Assembly (NCBI RefSeq): GCF_001039355.2
Contig: NW_019774292.1
Span: forward strand, 1 to 64,000
Source of the DNA: Lingula anatina
Lineage: Eukaryota > Brachiopoda > Lingulata > Lingulida > Lingulidae
DNA length: 64,000 nucleotides
Direction: 5' to 3'
Part shown: positions 62,101-64,000 of the stretch, piece after piece
How positions within the stretch are numbered: position 1 is the first letter of the stretch
How the letters are laid out: every line of letters starts with the position of its first letter
Notes under the pieces: model-generated
Seen by the model: the letters and a program-made list of their open reading frames with translations, nothing else
Told to the model about the DNA's origin: nothing
The model's database searches: none
Translations under genes and position numbers: made by a program

Positions 62101-63872
62101 ATTGTTTTTTTTAGAATGGATCTGTAAATTGAGGAACTAGAAACCGACCGGGATACCTACATATGTATTGTTAATCGTGCCAATCAATCTAATCATGATC
62201 GATACTACATGTATCATAACCACAAATTTCAATGTGTCTTCTCAATTTCGCCAAGTAAATACTATGAATTATTTTAACATGTTCACCTTACCTCGGGGAC
62301 CCCTCTAGCCTCCAGATACAATTATTCTGATTTATTTTACAAAGACACACAAGCAAAATGCTGGAGAAAACAGTCAATAATTTTCATTAACATCGACATA
62401 CCTACCTCTGAGGTGTCATCTTGTTGTCAGTCCACAGGTAACTGGAACTGAACAGTGGACGGCCATACCTCTCACGGTAGCAGCCCAAATAGCCCAGAAT
62501 TGCTAAGTGTAAGAGAGAAAAATATAAACCTGTCACATAAAACTATATGCATATATTAATTTTTTATTAATTATTATTTGATACCTTCAAATATTACAAG
62601 AAGAACTTTGGTCCGAATTTTAAAAACTACCGATAATTGGAAAATGACTTGTTGTTTGTTAAGATTCAAACCAGAAGAAACGTTATTTTTACCAACCTTG
62701 TTGGCCTATAAATTACTAGAAACTTCAAAAGAAATAAGTTATCAATATATATTTTATCATATTATTATTATTATTTGCAATCAAGACAAGAGCACATAGT
62801 AAGCCTGTGCATTGGCAAATTTGCTCCAGTGACATCTATATCTTACGTTCGCACTTCCCGGGGGTGGCACTCCACTTAGCGTGGCCCTTCTCATCAGCCA
62901 TACACTTCACAGTGGCCGCCCCTCCCTTGATGGTGGAGCTGTAGTCGCAGTCAATACGGGCTGAGTCCCCGACTAGGGTGACTCCGTTCACCTGTCTGGT
63001 GTGGACCACCTTTCCCTTGCCAGGGTCGATGTCAGGACAGTGAACCACTAGAACCAAGAAATACAGTAATATTAGCACCACGTGCACGCGGGGGTTTTTG
63101 AAGCCTCCATTAAATGTAACTGCTTAGAAATAAGTCTGGTAATTAAACCAATGCAGTGCGAACAGGTTAAATGAACCACGCTCTCTTTGTGAATAAAACT
63201 ACACGCAGAGTCATCATATTTGAATGCGTTCACTGGGTTATCTTTTCATTCATATAATTTCATTTGGCTAAAACATCTTGCTAGGAAATATAATTCTTTG
63301 CAATTTTATTTGGTATCTAATTGCGAGAGATTGGGCTGGGTTAAATAGGAGTCCTCACGGTCTTTAATGTTTGAATTCAACTACAGTTTTATAATCGGAT
63401 CAAACACTTTGCGATACACGGGTTTAGAGTTATGGCAAAGGTCATACTGCACCCTGCAAACACAGAACATTTTCTAACGTTACCATCACGTTACCGTAAC
63501 GTTTTTGGTTATATAAACGTCATGGTAACGTTATAATAACGTTCTGTTTGCTGGGTAGCTACTAACCTGGAATATTGTCCGCGGTGGATGCCTTCACTGT
63601 AACGTGAAATAAAAAATAGATAATAAATATTCACACGTCTGAGAAGCATAATGAGCACTATTAAATCAACATTTCAGATTCATAAGGAGAAAGAAAACAC
63701 TTTTAAGGCTGAAAAGTTAAACTTAAAATTATTCATTTTACTTTGAAAATTGGTATTACCCTTATTAAATCGAAAACCTTTTGATGCACAGTATACATGT
63801 ATATAGTACGTACCACTGTAGACGGAGAGGGATCTTTCACTTCCACAAATCTGACTGTCATCTCCAGAGCAC
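59153..63872 (-). CDS. Gene C: (CCP-WSC)n protein with mucin-like tail, 5' end outside the window
   Basis: Ten exons seen, 5' to 3': 63814-63872, 63567-63596, 62847-63047, 62406-62502, 61808-62007, 61439-61468, 61027-61227, 60527-60664, 59937-60077, 59153-59517, in frame throughout (about 486 residues). They encode the end of a WSC, a linker, CCP, WSC, linker, CCP, WSC and a 121-residue Thr/Pro/Met tail of MPTTT-type repeats ending PAPYTIIE. Exon lengths match gene B almost one for one (59, 30/33, 201, 97/109, 200, 30, 201/204, 138, 141), so C is a head-to-tail duplicate. By analogy one CCP, most of WSC1 and the signal peptide lie beyond 64000. The tail is much longer than in B and suggests heavy O-glycosylation. 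All donors here are GT. A secreted, possibly mucus- or matrix-associated glycan-binding protein is inferred. Confidence 0.9.
59190..59420 (-). repeat. Mucin-like MPTTT coding repeat
   Basis: Repeats of the ATG CCA ACT ACC ACA type with irregular period inside the last exon of gene C. The strand asymmetry also opens a 114-codon frame on the plus strand (59166-59510), rich in Val and Gly, which is a shadow. Confidence 0.85.
59752..59911. mobile_element. Palindromic MITE, GGACTAACAGATCCGCG family, copy 2
   Basis: The left arm AGTGGACTAACAGATCCGCA is mirrored by ATATTTGATCCGTGGACC and TAAGTCCGCC at the right. It sits in the last intron of gene C and, in transcript sense, begins about 25 bases after the donor of exon 59937-60077. 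Confidence 0.8.
63452..63555. mobile_element. MITE with CCCAGCAAACAGAACGTT termini
   Basis: CCCTGCAAACACAGAACATT at the left is mirrored by AACGTTCTGTTTGCTGGG at the right, 104 bp overall, with repeated AACGTTACC/GGTAACGTT motifs inside. It lies in an intron of gene C, just before the linker exon 63567-63596 on the plus-strand map. Confidence 0.8.
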
Positions 63873-64000
63873 CTGTTAAAAGTAAAATAATAAAATAAGT
63901 ACCAGTGCTTCTCATTAAGTCTGCTATTCCAACTCATTTCTCTCCAAAAGAAACAAATTCTTTGCAAAACTGATTTTATATCCATCACAGAAAAAACATC

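Overview
The window is animal nuclear DNA: AT-rich, with long introns, microsatellites, a tRNA-derived SINE and many short inverted-repeat elements. It contains a clear TRIM2/TRIM3 orthologue. The inverted-repeat termini, such as TAAAGGGATAATAACTC, resemble repeats common in molluscs, so a marine lophotrochozoan, probably a mollusc, is my best guess. This is inference; no marker gene settles it. Positions 10242-10705 are an assembly gap.

Layout. 1-12.6 kb: a spliced model for a small unrecognised 57-residue protein (three exons, + strand), with large introns holding a SINE and inverted-repeat elements. 12.6-29.4 kb: no gene I can support, only short repeats. 29.4-42.8 kb: a TRIM-NHL gene (RING, B-boxes, coiled coil, filamin, six NHL repeats). 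It has two candidate alternative first coding exons, a TATA box before one of them, one large coding exon, a last exon and a long 3' UTR. 42.9-45.4 kb: a 1.1-1.3 kb tandem duplication of the promoter and first exon of the next gene. 45.35-64 kb: a cluster of three related genes for secreted proteins built from WSC and sushi/CCP modules. Gene A (+) is short: signal peptide-WSC-CCP-WSC. Gene B (-) is complete: signal peptide-(CCP-WSC)x3-Pro/Thr tail, 604 residues in 15 exons. Gene C (-) is a tandem paralogue of B whose 5' end lies outside the window; it ends in a longer mucin-like Thr/Pro/Met tail.

I reconstructed the splice models by hand from GT-AG (one GC-AG) sites and codon phase. Every join keeps the frame, and matching exons of B and C have nearly the same lengths. 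Module borders are phase 1, so CCP and linker exons are symmetric 1-1 units, as expected for exon shuffling and tandem growth. A and B converge tail to tail about 1 kb apart; B and C are head to tail.

The WSC/CCP cluster is the most interesting system here. WSC is known as a putative carbohydrate-binding domain and CCP as an extracellular adhesion/recognition module. The proteins carry visible N-glycosylation sequons and no membrane segment, so a secreted glycan-binding, mucus or matrix role is plausible but not shown.
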